Source of the DNA: Syntrophomonadaceae bacterium
GTDB lineage: Bacteria; Bacillota; Syntrophomonadia; Syntrophomonadales; Syntrophomonadaceae
Assembly (NCBI GenBank): GCA_012840625.1
Contig: DUSB01000119.1
Coordinates: forward strand, 1-17,475
Direction: 5' to 3'
DNA length: 17,475 bases
Shown: positions 1-6,502 of the stretch, in pieces
How positions within the stretch are numbered: the first letter of the stretch is position 1
Layout: every line of letters starts with the position of its first letter
The notes under the pieces: generated by a model
Databases searched by the model: none
Told to the model about the DNA's origin: nothing
The model's input: only the letters and a program-made list of their open reading frames with translations
Position numbers and translations under genes: made by a program

Positions 1-363
1 AAGGGGAACAACCCCCCTTGAATTCTGTGCCAATACATAATCAGAGCATACTTCCCCTTTAGCAATATGAAAGTTCACGATCTCTTCGGCCTGTTCCGGG
101 CTTAGATTGCCATAAAAAATACTGGGTTCACCTGGCATTTGAACCTCCATGATCGGTTCAGCATAGCACATGCCTATACATCCAGTGGAGACCATGTCCA
201 CCTGCAGTTCAAGTTCCTCTATTTTTTGCTTTACTACCTCCCAGACTCTGTCTCCTCCAGCAGCTATACCGCAGGTTCCCATACCAATCAGAACCCGGCA
301 ATGTTTTTGCTTTTCCTTCTGCCTGGCACGTAAGTCTGTTCGCAACTTGCTCAGGCTACGCAT
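1..363 (-). CDS. Thioredoxin-fold [2Fe-2S] ferredoxin (HndB-like, or N-terminal domain of a NuoF-type subunit), partial at left edge
   Basis: 121 codons are visible from ATG at 363; the frame is open to the window edge, so the C-terminus is missing. After a basic, helical N-terminus (about residues 1-20) comes the motif GMGTCGIAAGG (27-37), then STGCIGMCYAEP (59-70), giving cysteines 31, 62 and 66. This is the pattern of the thioredoxin-like [2Fe-2S] domain in HndB and at the N-terminus of NuoF/HndC subunits of NAD(P)-linked hydrogenases. The residue that is the first cysteine in classical members is glycine here, which as I recall is usual in the HndB/HndC branch. The start codon lies inside the end of the upstream NuoE-like gene (13-bp overlap), so translation is probably coupled. 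Role: electron transfer between NAD(P)H and partner iron-sulfur subunits in the cytoplasm. It could be free-standing HndB (about 125 residues) or the first domain of a larger NuoF; the window does not decide. Confidence 0.8.
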   Translation of the reverse strand, partial: MRSLSKLRTDLRARQKEKQKHCRVLIGMGTCGIAAGGDRVWEVVKQKIEELELQVDMVSTGCIGMCYAEPIMEVQMPGEPSIFYGNLSPEQAEEIVNFHIAKGEVCSDYVLAQNSRGVVPL

Positions 364-875
364 CCCTGGTCTCCTTCTTCCTGTTCAGAATTTTTATAGC
401 GTGCTAATATTGCTGATACATCCTGAGGTTCTAAACGCCCGTATACATCATTATTAACCATCATAACCGGTGCCATTCCACATGCACCGATACAGGCCAC
501 CGGATCCAAAGTAAACTGCAAATCGGCTGTGGTTAATTCACCATTTTCCAGACCCAAACAGGCTAAAACTTCGTCTAAAACCTTCCCACCACCACGAACA
601 TGGCAGGCCGTTCCAGTACATACCTTCACAATATTTTTCCCACGGGGTTGTAAATGAAACTGCCCGTAAAACGTTGCTACACCATAAACTTCACTGGCAG
701 GTAATTTTAGCACTTTACCTACCATCCCCAGTGCTTCTGCAGGTAAATATCCAAAAATTGCCTGGGTTTCCTGCAAGGCAGGAATTAACTTCCCTCTACT
801 GCCGCGATATTTCTCTAAGGTTTGTTCCAGAAGTTCGAAACGATTGTCCTTAGCTTTTGCGTCGCAATTGCACAC
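351..875 (-). CDS. nuoE: NuoE/HndA-type [2Fe-2S] subunit of an NAD(P)-linked oxidoreductase (probably hydrogenase)
   Basis: 174 residues, normal for the 24-kDa NuoE family. It starts at GTG 875 with GGAGGT at 882-887, six bases upstream. The N-terminal helical part (about 10-75) contains ALQETQAIFGYLP and VYGVATFYGQF, both typical of NuoE. The thioredoxin-like half carries the four [2Fe-2S] ligands as C86-x4-C91 (VCTGTACH) and C128-x3-C132 (ACIGACGMAPV). An extra CxC at residues 2-4 (MCNC) is not part of the family pattern. The C-terminal tail is acidic and overlaps the next gene by 13 bp. The family passes electrons between NADH and iron-sulfur partners in complex I, NAD-dependent formate dehydrogenases and electron-bifurcating [FeFe] hydrogenases. 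With an HndB/NuoF-like protein next and no other complex I genes in view, a hydrogenase or formate dehydrogenase complex is the likeliest setting. That part is inference. Confidence 0.9.
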   Translation of the reverse strand: MCNCDAKAKDNRFELLEQTLEKYRGSRGKLIPALQETQAIFGYLPAEALGMVGKVLKLPASEVYGVATFYGQFHLQPRGKNIVKVCTGTACHVRGGGKVLDEVLACLGLENGELTTADLQFTLDPVACIGACGMAPVMMVNNDVYGRLEPQDVSAILARYKNSEQEEGDQGCVA

Positions 876-978
876 GATATTACCTCCATCCCTTTAGTAT
901 TTAATGTTTGCAGCAAACCTTACGTTTATTTATTTTTCGTTTTTGTATTTTCTTATGAAATATATTTTCTCCGCCTTG

Positions 979-1007
979 ATTGTATCTTTTTTCACAAGAC
1001 GAGTCAA
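979..1007 (-). promoter_or_regulatory. Sigma-A promoter for the nuoE-like operon
   Basis: Reading the minus strand, TTGACT (1007-1002) is followed by a 17-base spacer and TACAAT (984-979). Each hexamer matches the housekeeping consensus at five of six positions. Transcription would begin near 972, leaving an untranslated leader of about 97 bases before the GTG start at 875. Confidence 0.75.
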
Positions 1008-1023
1008 TGAAAAAGATAGAATT

Positions 1024-1040
1024 TAGTCGATTTTTGACTA
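1024..1040. repeat. Short inverted repeat upstream of the nuoE promoter
   Basis: TAGTC-N7-GACTA is a perfect 5-bp inverted repeat 17-33 bases upstream of the -35 box of the nuoE-like operon. The position would suit an activator or a repressor site, but five base pairs in AT-rich DNA can occur by chance. Confidence 0.25.
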
Positions 1041-1186
1041 TTGTTTTATGTGATTGGTCCTATCTCAGCTTTTTCTGGTATTTTTTGGCTTTACTTTGAG
1101 CAGATACAGGAGCAAAATAAGCCGCCGGCCTGTACTGAATTCCATTGTTTCACCATGAATGTTTTTTCTGGTATCCAGCTGCAATC

Positions 1187-1195
1187 TGGTACAAT
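1187..1195 (+). promoter_or_regulatory. Extended -10 promoter element for the CaiB-family gene
   Basis: TGGTACAAT is a TGn extended -10 element with a five-of-six -10 hexamer (1190-1195). There is no good -35 at 17 bases upstream. The predicted start near 1202 gives a leader of about 22 bases that contains the ribosome binding site. This also supports translation from 1224 rather than from any upstream in-frame start. Confidence 0.45.
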
Positions 1196-1223
1196 ATGGT
1201 TATTAATGAATGGAGGGATTTTT

Positions 1224-2405
1224 ATGTCATTACCGTTAAGCGGCATCAGGGTATTGGATTTAACCCGCTTCTTCGTTGGTCCCTTTTGTACGCAAATACT
1301 GGCTGACTTTGGAGCCGAGGTAATTAAGATTGAAGACTGTAAAGGCGGAGACCCCGGACGCTGGGCACCCCCTTTAATTAAAGACAGCAGTGCTTTATTT
1401 TATACCGTAAACCGCAATAAAAAAAGCATAACTCTAAATTTGCGTACTGAACAGGGTCGTGACATTTTCCGTCGTCTGGCGAAAATCAGCGATGTGGTAG
1501 TGGAGGCATTTCGTCCCGGGGTAATGGAAAAAATGGGACTGGACTATGATGAACTCGCGGCCATAAACCCCCGGCTCATCTATTGCGCCATCAGTGGTTA
1601 TGGACACAGCGGTCCCTTGAGGGAACGGGGAGGCCACGATATTAACTTCCTCGCTATGGCCGGAGTAACAGAACTCACTGCCAGCCGTGACGGAAAGCCC
1701 GCTATATCTTCTGCACAGATTGCCAGTGGAGCAGGTGGGGCACAAAATGCCGTGATCGCCATACTGCTGGCTTTACTCAACCGTCAGCAAACAGGCAAGG
1801 GTCAGTTTTGCGATATTTCTATGGTCGATGGTGCCAGCAGTCTGCTGGCTTATGCCCTGGGTGAGTGGTCAGGCAGCTCGCAGCTGCCAGAACGCGGCCG
1901 GGGTATGCTCTCGGGCGGTTCAGCCTGTTATAATCTCTACCGTACAGCCGATGATCGGTATATCAGTGTTGGCGCCATTGAACCCAAATTTTGGGAACGT
2001 TTTTGCTCCCTAATTGCTAGGCCTGATCTTATCCCCCTGCAGTGGGATCCTAAGCAGCAAGACTGGATGATCGCTGAACTGGATATTATATTCGCTCAAA
2101 AAAGTCTGCAGGAATGGCGCCAGCTTTTTGATCCGGAAGACATATGTGTAAGCCCGGTGCTGAATATGGAAGAGCTCAGCCAGCATCCCCAGATGAAGGC
2201 CAGGGAAATGATTCATATGTTTCCTTCGTTTAAAGGCACAGACAAAACTATGGCCCTTACTGGAACAGCTGTTAAACTCTCCGCAACACCGGGACAACCT
2301 ATTTTTGAGTTTCCTGACTACGGTCAGCATACGACGACCATAATGAAGGAACTGGGGTATGATCAGCAAGAGCTTGAGCACCTAAAAGACACAGGGATTA
2401 TTTAA
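1224..2405 (+). CDS. CaiB/BaiF family (family III) CoA-transferase
   Basis: 393 residues from ATG 1224, which has GGAGGG at 1212-1217; family members are about 380-430 long. An in-frame extension back to 1041 is rejected because the family begins at residue 4-5 (PLSGIRVLDLTRF, then GPFCTQILADFGAEVIKIE). Other hallmarks are NRNKKSITLNL (63-73), EAFRPGVMEKMGLDY (94-108) and NPRLIYCAISGYGHSGP (115-131). D139 in GGHDINF sits where the catalytic aspartate (Asp169 of formyl-CoA transferase) is found. These enzymes move CoA between an acyl-CoA and a carboxylic acid in the cytoplasm. Substrates across the family range from carnitine to oxalate, bile acids, succinate and benzylsuccinate, so the substrate cannot be read from the sequence. 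The gene stands alone and converges on an unrelated family I CoA-transferase. By context it may handle fatty or dicarboxylic acids. Confidence 0.9.
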   Translation: MSLPLSGIRVLDLTRFFVGPFCTQILADFGAEVIKIEDCKGGDPGRWAPPLIKDSSALFYTVNRNKKSITLNLRTEQGRDIFRRLAKISDVVVEAFRPGVMEKMGLDYDELAAINPRLIYCAISGYGHSGPLRERGGHDINFLAMAGVTELTASRDGKPAISSAQIASGAGGAQNAVIAILLALLNRQQTGKGQFCDISMVDGASSLLAYALGEWSGSSQLPERGRGMLSGGSACYNLYRTADDRYISVGAIEPKFWERFCSLIARPDLIPLQWDPKQQDWMIAELDIIFAQKSLQEWRQLFDPEDICVSPVLNMEELSQHPQMKAREMIHMFPSFKGTDKTMALTGTAVKLSATPGQPIFEFPDYGQHTTTIMKELGYDQQELEHLKDTGII

Positions 2406-2443
2406 GCGAAACCAATATATGCCGCTTTATACCCTGAAACGAT

Positions 2444-3781
2444 TTAAATCCAGCCAAGTTTTCTAGCCTGGAAACAAAGTTCGTCACGGAAATCAGGGTG
2501 GGCAATCTTGATCAAACTGCGTACCCGATCTGCTATACTCTTCCAGCGCAAATCAGCCACTCCGTATTCCGTGACTACATACTGTACATCACAGCGGGAA
2601 GTAGTAACAATAGTTCCCGGAGCCAGCGTGGGAACAATACGAGAATGCAGCTGCCCCTTTTTATCTTTATACGTTGAGTTGAGAGCCAGAATACTTTTGC
2701 CTCCTCTGGATTGTGTAGCACCGTGAACAAAATTAACCTGTCCCCCAGTTCCGCTGTACTGCTGTGTACCGATAGATTCTGAGGCTGCCTGCCCGGTAAG
2801 ATCCACATTCAGGGTGTTGTTGATGGAAATAAAATGATCATTGCGTGCTATGATGGCGGGATCATTCACATATTCCACCTCGGCAAAAACAAAATCATCA
2901 TTATGATCTACAAAATCCCAGAGCTCTTGATTACCCACACAATAACAGCCCAATACCTTACCCGGCAGAAAGTTTTTCCTGGCTCCGTTTACAACCCCCA
3001 GCTTCATTAGTTCCATAATGGAGTTGGAAACCACTTCTGCATGAACCCCCAGATCTTTTTTGTCCCGCAGAAAATAGCCAATCGCATTTGCCAGTCCCCC
3101 CAGCCCCAGTTGTATGGTGGCTCCATCAGGAATCATTTCAGATATATAGCCAGCAATGGTCTTTTCTGTTGCACGGATGCTTATATCCTGTACTTCTACC
3201 AGGGGAAAATCGTTTTCAATGATATAGTCCACCTCCGAAACATGGATCTTCAAATCATCACCATTCAGGTAGGGCAGGTTGGAGTTTACTTCCACGATAA
3301 CGGTATCCGCCTGTTCAAAAGCCCTGCGGTGAGATAAACCGGCATATAAAGAACGGCTCATATATCCATTTTCATCCGGCGGCGTTACGGCATTAGCTAC
3401 AATATTAGGCTGGCGCGCATCCAGCCACTGTCCCAGCTGCTGCAGGTGAATGGGTACATAGGTAGTGATTCCCTGCTTGATACAGGCTCTTTCCATCGGC
3501 CCAACAAACACCGTTTCTATTGTAAAATGATCCCGATAGGCTGGCCGCATAAAATCATACTGCTGTAATGCAAACCCTACCAGCAGCGTAACATCATGAA
3601 GCTCTTTGCCCCGCCTAGTTAACGCACAGGAAAAAGCTTCCGGCACACAGCTTCCCCCTGCCATGGCAATCACATCATGATCCTCAACCAGAGCCGCAGC
3701 TTCTTCCGCACTACACAGTTTATTACGGTACTGTTCCCTCCAGTTATATTGCTGCAAAGTTTGATTTTTCTTTAGTGGCAC
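2444..3781 (-). CDS. Acetyl-CoA hydrolase/transferase family (4-hydroxybutyrate or butyrate:acetate CoA-transferase-like)
   Basis: 445 residues, close to the length of clostridial 4-hydroxybutyrate CoA-transferase (about 438). It starts at GTG 3781 with AGGGGG seven bases upstream. The N-terminal half carries AGGSCVPEA (41-49). The C-terminal half has IQLGLGGLANAI (223-234), GVHAEVVSN (245-253), SGTGGQVNFVHGA (343-355), VTTSR (392-396) and VVTEYGVADL (402-411), all typical of this family. E249 in GVHAE is the best candidate for the glutamate that forms the CoA thioester. This is from my recollection of the AbfT structure. Likely reaction: exchange of CoA between acetyl-CoA and a short-chain acid such as butyrate or 4-hydroxybutyrate. 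In a butyrate-oxidising anaerobe it could activate butyrate at the expense of acetyl-CoA. It appears monocistronic, with a perfect -10 box 48 bases upstream of the start. Confidence 0.9.
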   Translation of the reverse strand: MPLKKNQTLQQYNWREQYRNKLCSAEEAAALVEDHDVIAMAGGSCVPEAFSCALTRRGKELHDVTLLVGFALQQYDFMRPAYRDHFTIETVFVGPMERACIKQGITTYVPIHLQQLGQWLDARQPNIVANAVTPPDENGYMSRSLYAGLSHRRAFEQADTVIVEVNSNLPYLNGDDLKIHVSEVDYIIENDFPLVEVQDISIRATEKTIAGYISEMIPDGATIQLGLGGLANAIGYFLRDKKDLGVHAEVVSNSIMELMKLGVVNGARKNFLPGKVLGCYCVGNQELWDFVDHNDDFVFAEVEYVNDPAIIARNDHFISINNTLNVDLTGQAASESIGTQQYSGTGGQVNFVHGATQSRGGKSILALNSTYKDKKGQLHSRIVPTLAPGTIVTTSRCDVQYVVTEYGVADLRWKSIADRVRSLIKIAHPDFRDELCFQARKLGWI

Positions 3782-3829
3782 AAAAATACCCCCTGTTTTA
3801 TATGCTGTTTCGATTAGTTTCTACAAATT

Positions 3830-3835
3830 ATTATA
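3830..3835 (-). promoter_or_regulatory. -10 box of the family I CoA-transferase gene
   Basis: A perfect TATAAT on the minus strand (3835-3830) lies 48 bases upstream of the GTG start. The -35 region at the usual distance matches poorly (TTTTAG); a CTGACT occurs too far away, at about 22 bases. A promoter here is likely because a terminator at 3894-3917 isolates this gene from the upstream operon. Confidence 0.45.
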
Positions 3836-3887
3836 TACGGATATTCTATTTACTAAAAGTCAGTTTTATTAGTATCTTGATAAAGAC

Positions 3888-3917
3888 AGGGAAAACACCG
3901 GCATAAATGCCGGTGTT
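3888..3917 (-). terminator. Terminator of the aminotransferase/DUF1015 operon
   Basis: A perfect 10-bp hairpin, AACACCGGCA (3894-3903) with TGCCGGTGTT (3908-3917) and a four-base loop, lies 34 bases after the DUF1015 stop codon. On the minus strand it runs into TTTTCCC, a short U-run, so termination may be only moderately efficient. Confidence 0.7.
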
Positions 3918-3950
3918 ACTGGTAAAGGGAGCAATAATGTAGAGTAATTT

Positions 3951-5201
3951 TTATTCGCTTAATTTATGAATAAAAAGGCCACTGCGCAGTTTCGGTTCAA
4001 ACCAAGTTGATTTCGGCGGCATGATTTTGCCTGCATCAGCAATATCCATTAAATCCTGTACCGTAGTCGGATACAGAACAAAGGCTACCGCATCTGTACC
4101 CTCATCAACCCTTTTTTCTAATGCAGATAATCCGCGAATACCACCTATAAAATCGATCCGTTCATCTGTACGTGGATCATCAATCCCCAGGATGGGACCG
4201 AGCAGATGATCCTGCAGAATAGATACATCCAGTCGCTCAACCGGATCATTCGCATCAAAGATTCCTTCCCGGGCGATCAGTTCGTACCACTGTCCCTGTA
4301 GATACATACCAAAGTGATGCTGCTGCCGGGGACGAAATGGCCCGGGCTCCTCGACCATACGCAGGTGAAAGCTGTTCTGTAGTGCTTCTAAAAAAAGTTC
4401 CGGGGTTAAGGCATTTAGATCCCTTACCACACGATTATAGTCCATAATATAAAGATCTCGATCCGGAAAAATGACAGATAAAAAGAAATTAAATTCTTCT
4501 TCCCCTGTATACTCCGGATGCGCTTCCCGGCGCATCAAGCCAACTTTCACCGCCGAAGCGGAACGATGATGCCCATCCGCAATATATAGATACTCGACTT
4601 CCCGAAAAAGCTCTTCCAGGTGCTTAATAACAGCATTATCATCAATAATCCATACTATATGGGAAATACCATCATCGGTAAGAATGTCATAAATCGGTTC
4701 CTGCCTAGTCCATTTTTCAACAATCTTATTAATATCATCCACCGAACGATAGGTTAAAAAAATGGGACCGGTGTTAGCATCACAAACATCCACATGCCTG
4801 GTACGATCCAGCTCTTTATCGGCACGGGTTAACTCATGTTTACGAATAACATTATTCAAATAATCATCAATCGATACACAGGCCACCAAACCCGTCTGTT
4901 CCCTTCCATCCATAACCTGCCGGTAGATGTAAAGGCAGGGTTCCTCATCCTGTATCAAGATCTCTTTTTCTATCATCTGTTCCAGGTTCTCACGAGCTTT
5001 ATCATAAACCTTCTGATCATATAGATCGATAGCAGGATCCAGATCAATCTCCGCCCTATCTACGTGCAAAAAAGAGTAGGGATTGCCCTTGACCATCTGA
5101 CGTGCCTCTGCACTGCTCATAACATCATAAGGAAGTGCAGCTACCTTATGAGCTAATGAAGGGCGAGGGCGCAAAGCTTTAAAGGGTCGAATAACTGCCA
5201 T
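3951..5201 (-). CDS. DUF1015 family protein (SerK/ParB-like motif), serine-metabolism candidate
   Basis: 416 residues, normal for the family. ATG 5201 has AGGAGG seven bases upstream. The N-terminus IRPFKALRP and the following KVAALPYDVMSS match the start typical of DUF1015. KHELT (121-125), DRTRH (132-136) and IADGHHRSASA (207-217) are the family's conserved blocks. The DGHHR block resembles the motif in ParB/sulfiredoxin-fold free serine kinases (SerK, SbnI), but relatedness is inference. The gene follows an alanine-glyoxylate-type aminotransferase by 29 bases, so the two are cotranscribed. From memory, clostridial genes of this family often sit beside that aminotransferase and a SerA-like 3-phosphoglycerate dehydrogenase; no serA is present here. 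A role in making serine or phosphoserine is plausible but unproven. Soluble, with no membrane segments. Confidence 0.85.
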   Translation of the reverse strand: MAVIRPFKALRPRPSLAHKVAALPYDVMSSAEARQMVKGNPYSFLHVDRAEIDLDPAIDLYDQKVYDKARENLEQMIEKEILIQDEEPCLYIYRQVMDGREQTGLVACVSIDDYLNNVIRKHELTRADKELDRTRHVDVCDANTGPIFLTYRSVDDINKIVEKWTRQEPIYDILTDDGISHIVWIIDDNAVIKHLEELFREVEYLYIADGHHRSASAVKVGLMRREAHPEYTGEEEFNFFLSVIFPDRDLYIMDYNRVVRDLNALTPELFLEALQNSFHLRMVEEPGPFRPRQQHHFGMYLQGQWYELIAREGIFDANDPVERLDVSILQDHLLGPILGIDDPRTDERIDFIGGIRGLSALEKRVDEGTDAVAFVLYPTTVQDLMDIADAGKIMPPKSTWFEPKLRSGLFIHKLSE

Positions 5202-5230
5202 GTATTTTCCTCCTGTTATCTTTCTTCATT

Positions 5231-6301
5231 TTACAAACCCAGTATATCATCAATATTGTATAATAATTCTTCTACATCTTGAATAGTACAATCCGCCATA
5301 TGGGCGATACGGAAGGTAGCATCCCTCAGTTTCCCATAGCCATTGGAAATCTGAAAGCCACGCTCACCCAGCTCTCGATTCAAGGCACCTACATCAATAG
5401 CCCGGGTGTTTTTAATGGTGGTCAATGTATTGGACAAATACCTTTCATCAGGAAAAAGAGCAAAATTGTTCCGCGCCCAATCTCTAACCCGTTCTGCCAT
5501 TTCTATATGTCGGGCAAAACGCTCTGTCAGACCCTCTTCCATAATACGATCCAGCTGATAATCCAGAGCATACATATGTGAAAGGGAGGGGGTGGAAGGA
5601 TACTGATAGTCTTTCTTTATAATATATTCATAAAGAGCCAGCAGGTCCAGATAATAACCACGCTCTGGAACCTGTTTAGCCCGTTCTATCGCCTGGCGAG
5701 AAAAAGAACAGATAGCCATGCCGGGAGGCAAACCCAGAGCCTTTTGGGTGGAAGTAATACAAATATCAACTCCCAGTCGATCCACTTCTATTCTGGTACC
5801 ACCCATGGAACTTACCGCATCCATGCAGACAACTACATCAGGATATTTCTTCCATACTGCAGCTATTTCTTCTACGGGATTCATTAACCCGGTAGAGGTT
5901 TCATTATGGGTTATGGTCATCAGGTCGTATTTTCCCGTAGCCAATACCTCATCCACCATAGCCGGTGTAACCGCCTGACCCCATTCTACTTCATACAGAT
6001 CAGCCGCAACACCATTACTTTGCGCCATATCATACCAGCGTTTACCGAAGGCTCCAGCACTAAAACATGCTGCCCGCTTGGCGGTACATGAACGTATAGC
6101 CCCTTCCATTAAGCCGCTGCCCGAACTGGTAGACAGCAGGATCGCTTCCTTGGTATAGAACAAATGCTGCAGTTTTTCAGTAATACGGCGCTGCAGATTG
6201 GAAGCATCCTGGCTGCGATGCCCAATCATCGGTAGAGCCATTTTTTCTAATACATCCGGCCGGACTTCAACCGGGCCGGGAATAAACAACCTTTTATGCA
6301 C
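5231..6301 (-). CDS. Alanine-glyoxylate / serine-pyruvate type class V aminotransferase
   Basis: 356 residues from GTG 6301, with GGAGGT eight bases upstream. The start is supported by the family opening FIPGPVEVRPDVL (6-18) and the block MIGHRSQDA (25-33). PLP-binding features: SGSGLMEGA (60-68), D161 in MDAVSSMGG, and the Schiff-base lysine K187 in STQKALGLPPG (184-194). RIAHM near the C-terminus is also typical. This class V (fold type I) subgroup includes serine-glyoxylate, alanine-glyoxylate and purine-catabolic (PucG) aminotransferases. In several anaerobes a member appears to replace SerC as phosphoserine transaminase; that assignment here is inference from the adjoining DUF1015 gene. 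Cytoplasmic. First gene of a two-gene operon ending in the hairpin near 3900. Confidence 0.9.
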   Translation of the reverse strand: MHKRLFIPGPVEVRPDVLEKMALPMIGHRSQDASNLQRRITEKLQHLFYTKEAILLSTSSGSGLMEGAIRSCTAKRAACFSAGAFGKRWYDMAQSNGVAADLYEVEWGQAVTPAMVDEVLATGKYDLMTITHNETSTGLMNPVEEIAAVWKKYPDVVVCMDAVSSMGGTRIEVDRLGVDICITSTQKALGLPPGMAICSFSRQAIERAKQVPERGYYLDLLALYEYIIKKDYQYPSTPSLSHMYALDYQLDRIMEEGLTERFARHIEMAERVRDWARNNFALFPDERYLSNTLTTIKNTRAIDVGALNRELGERGFQISNGYGKLRDATFRIAHMADCTIQDVEELLYNIDDILGL

Positions 6302-6403
6302 GTCTAAAAACCTCCATCATTATTAGAATAGTAAGAATCTATGTACTCCTTAAGTATTTTAGCAATGAATTCCAGCTACCTCAATCTATTTCCTCTCCCT
6401 TTC

Positions 6404-6432
6404 TTAATGGATGCTTTATCTTTCCCTGTCAA
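6404..6432 (-). promoter_or_regulatory. Possible promoter of the aminotransferase operon, overlapping an inverted repeat
   Basis: On the minus strand a perfect TTGACA (6432-6427) is followed after 17 bases by CATTAA (6409-6404), only three of six for the -10. The -35 is one arm of a perfect inverted repeat, TGTCA-N4-TGACA (6427-6440). A regulator bound there would cover the promoter. The leader would be about 95 bases. Confidence 0.35.
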
Positions 6433-6502
6433 AACTGACAAAAGACGGTTAAAGAACTCCTTATCTGGTAAAAATAGCTTTATAACATGATTGAGGTGCA
6501 AA

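Larger units (their letters stand above)
876..1223. other. Divergent intergenic region between the nuoE-like gene and the CaiB-family gene
   Basis: About 350 bases with no convincing gene. The long plus-strand frame that enters the CoA-transferase from 1041 has no ribosome binding site or family similarity in its first 61 codons. The stretch holds the minus-strand promoter at 979-1007, a short inverted repeat at 1024-1040 and an extended -10 element at 1187-1195. Confidence 0.6.

Noticed and set aside
1034..1062. Plus-strand TTGACT as -35 for the CaiB-family gene
   Set aside because: No acceptable -10 follows at 16-19 bases, and the distance to the start at 1224 is large; the extended -10 at 1187-1195 fits better.
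1041..1223. In-frame N-terminal extension of the CaiB-family gene starting at 1041
   Set aside because: The family begins at PLSGIRVLDL, just after ATG 1224, which has its own GGAGGG site; an extended -10 at 1187-1195 would place the transcript start downstream of any earlier codon.
2403..2428. Possible terminator between the two convergent CoA-transferase genes (AAGCG...CGCTT)
   Set aside because: Five base pairs with a 14-base loop and no adjoining T-run; too weak to call.
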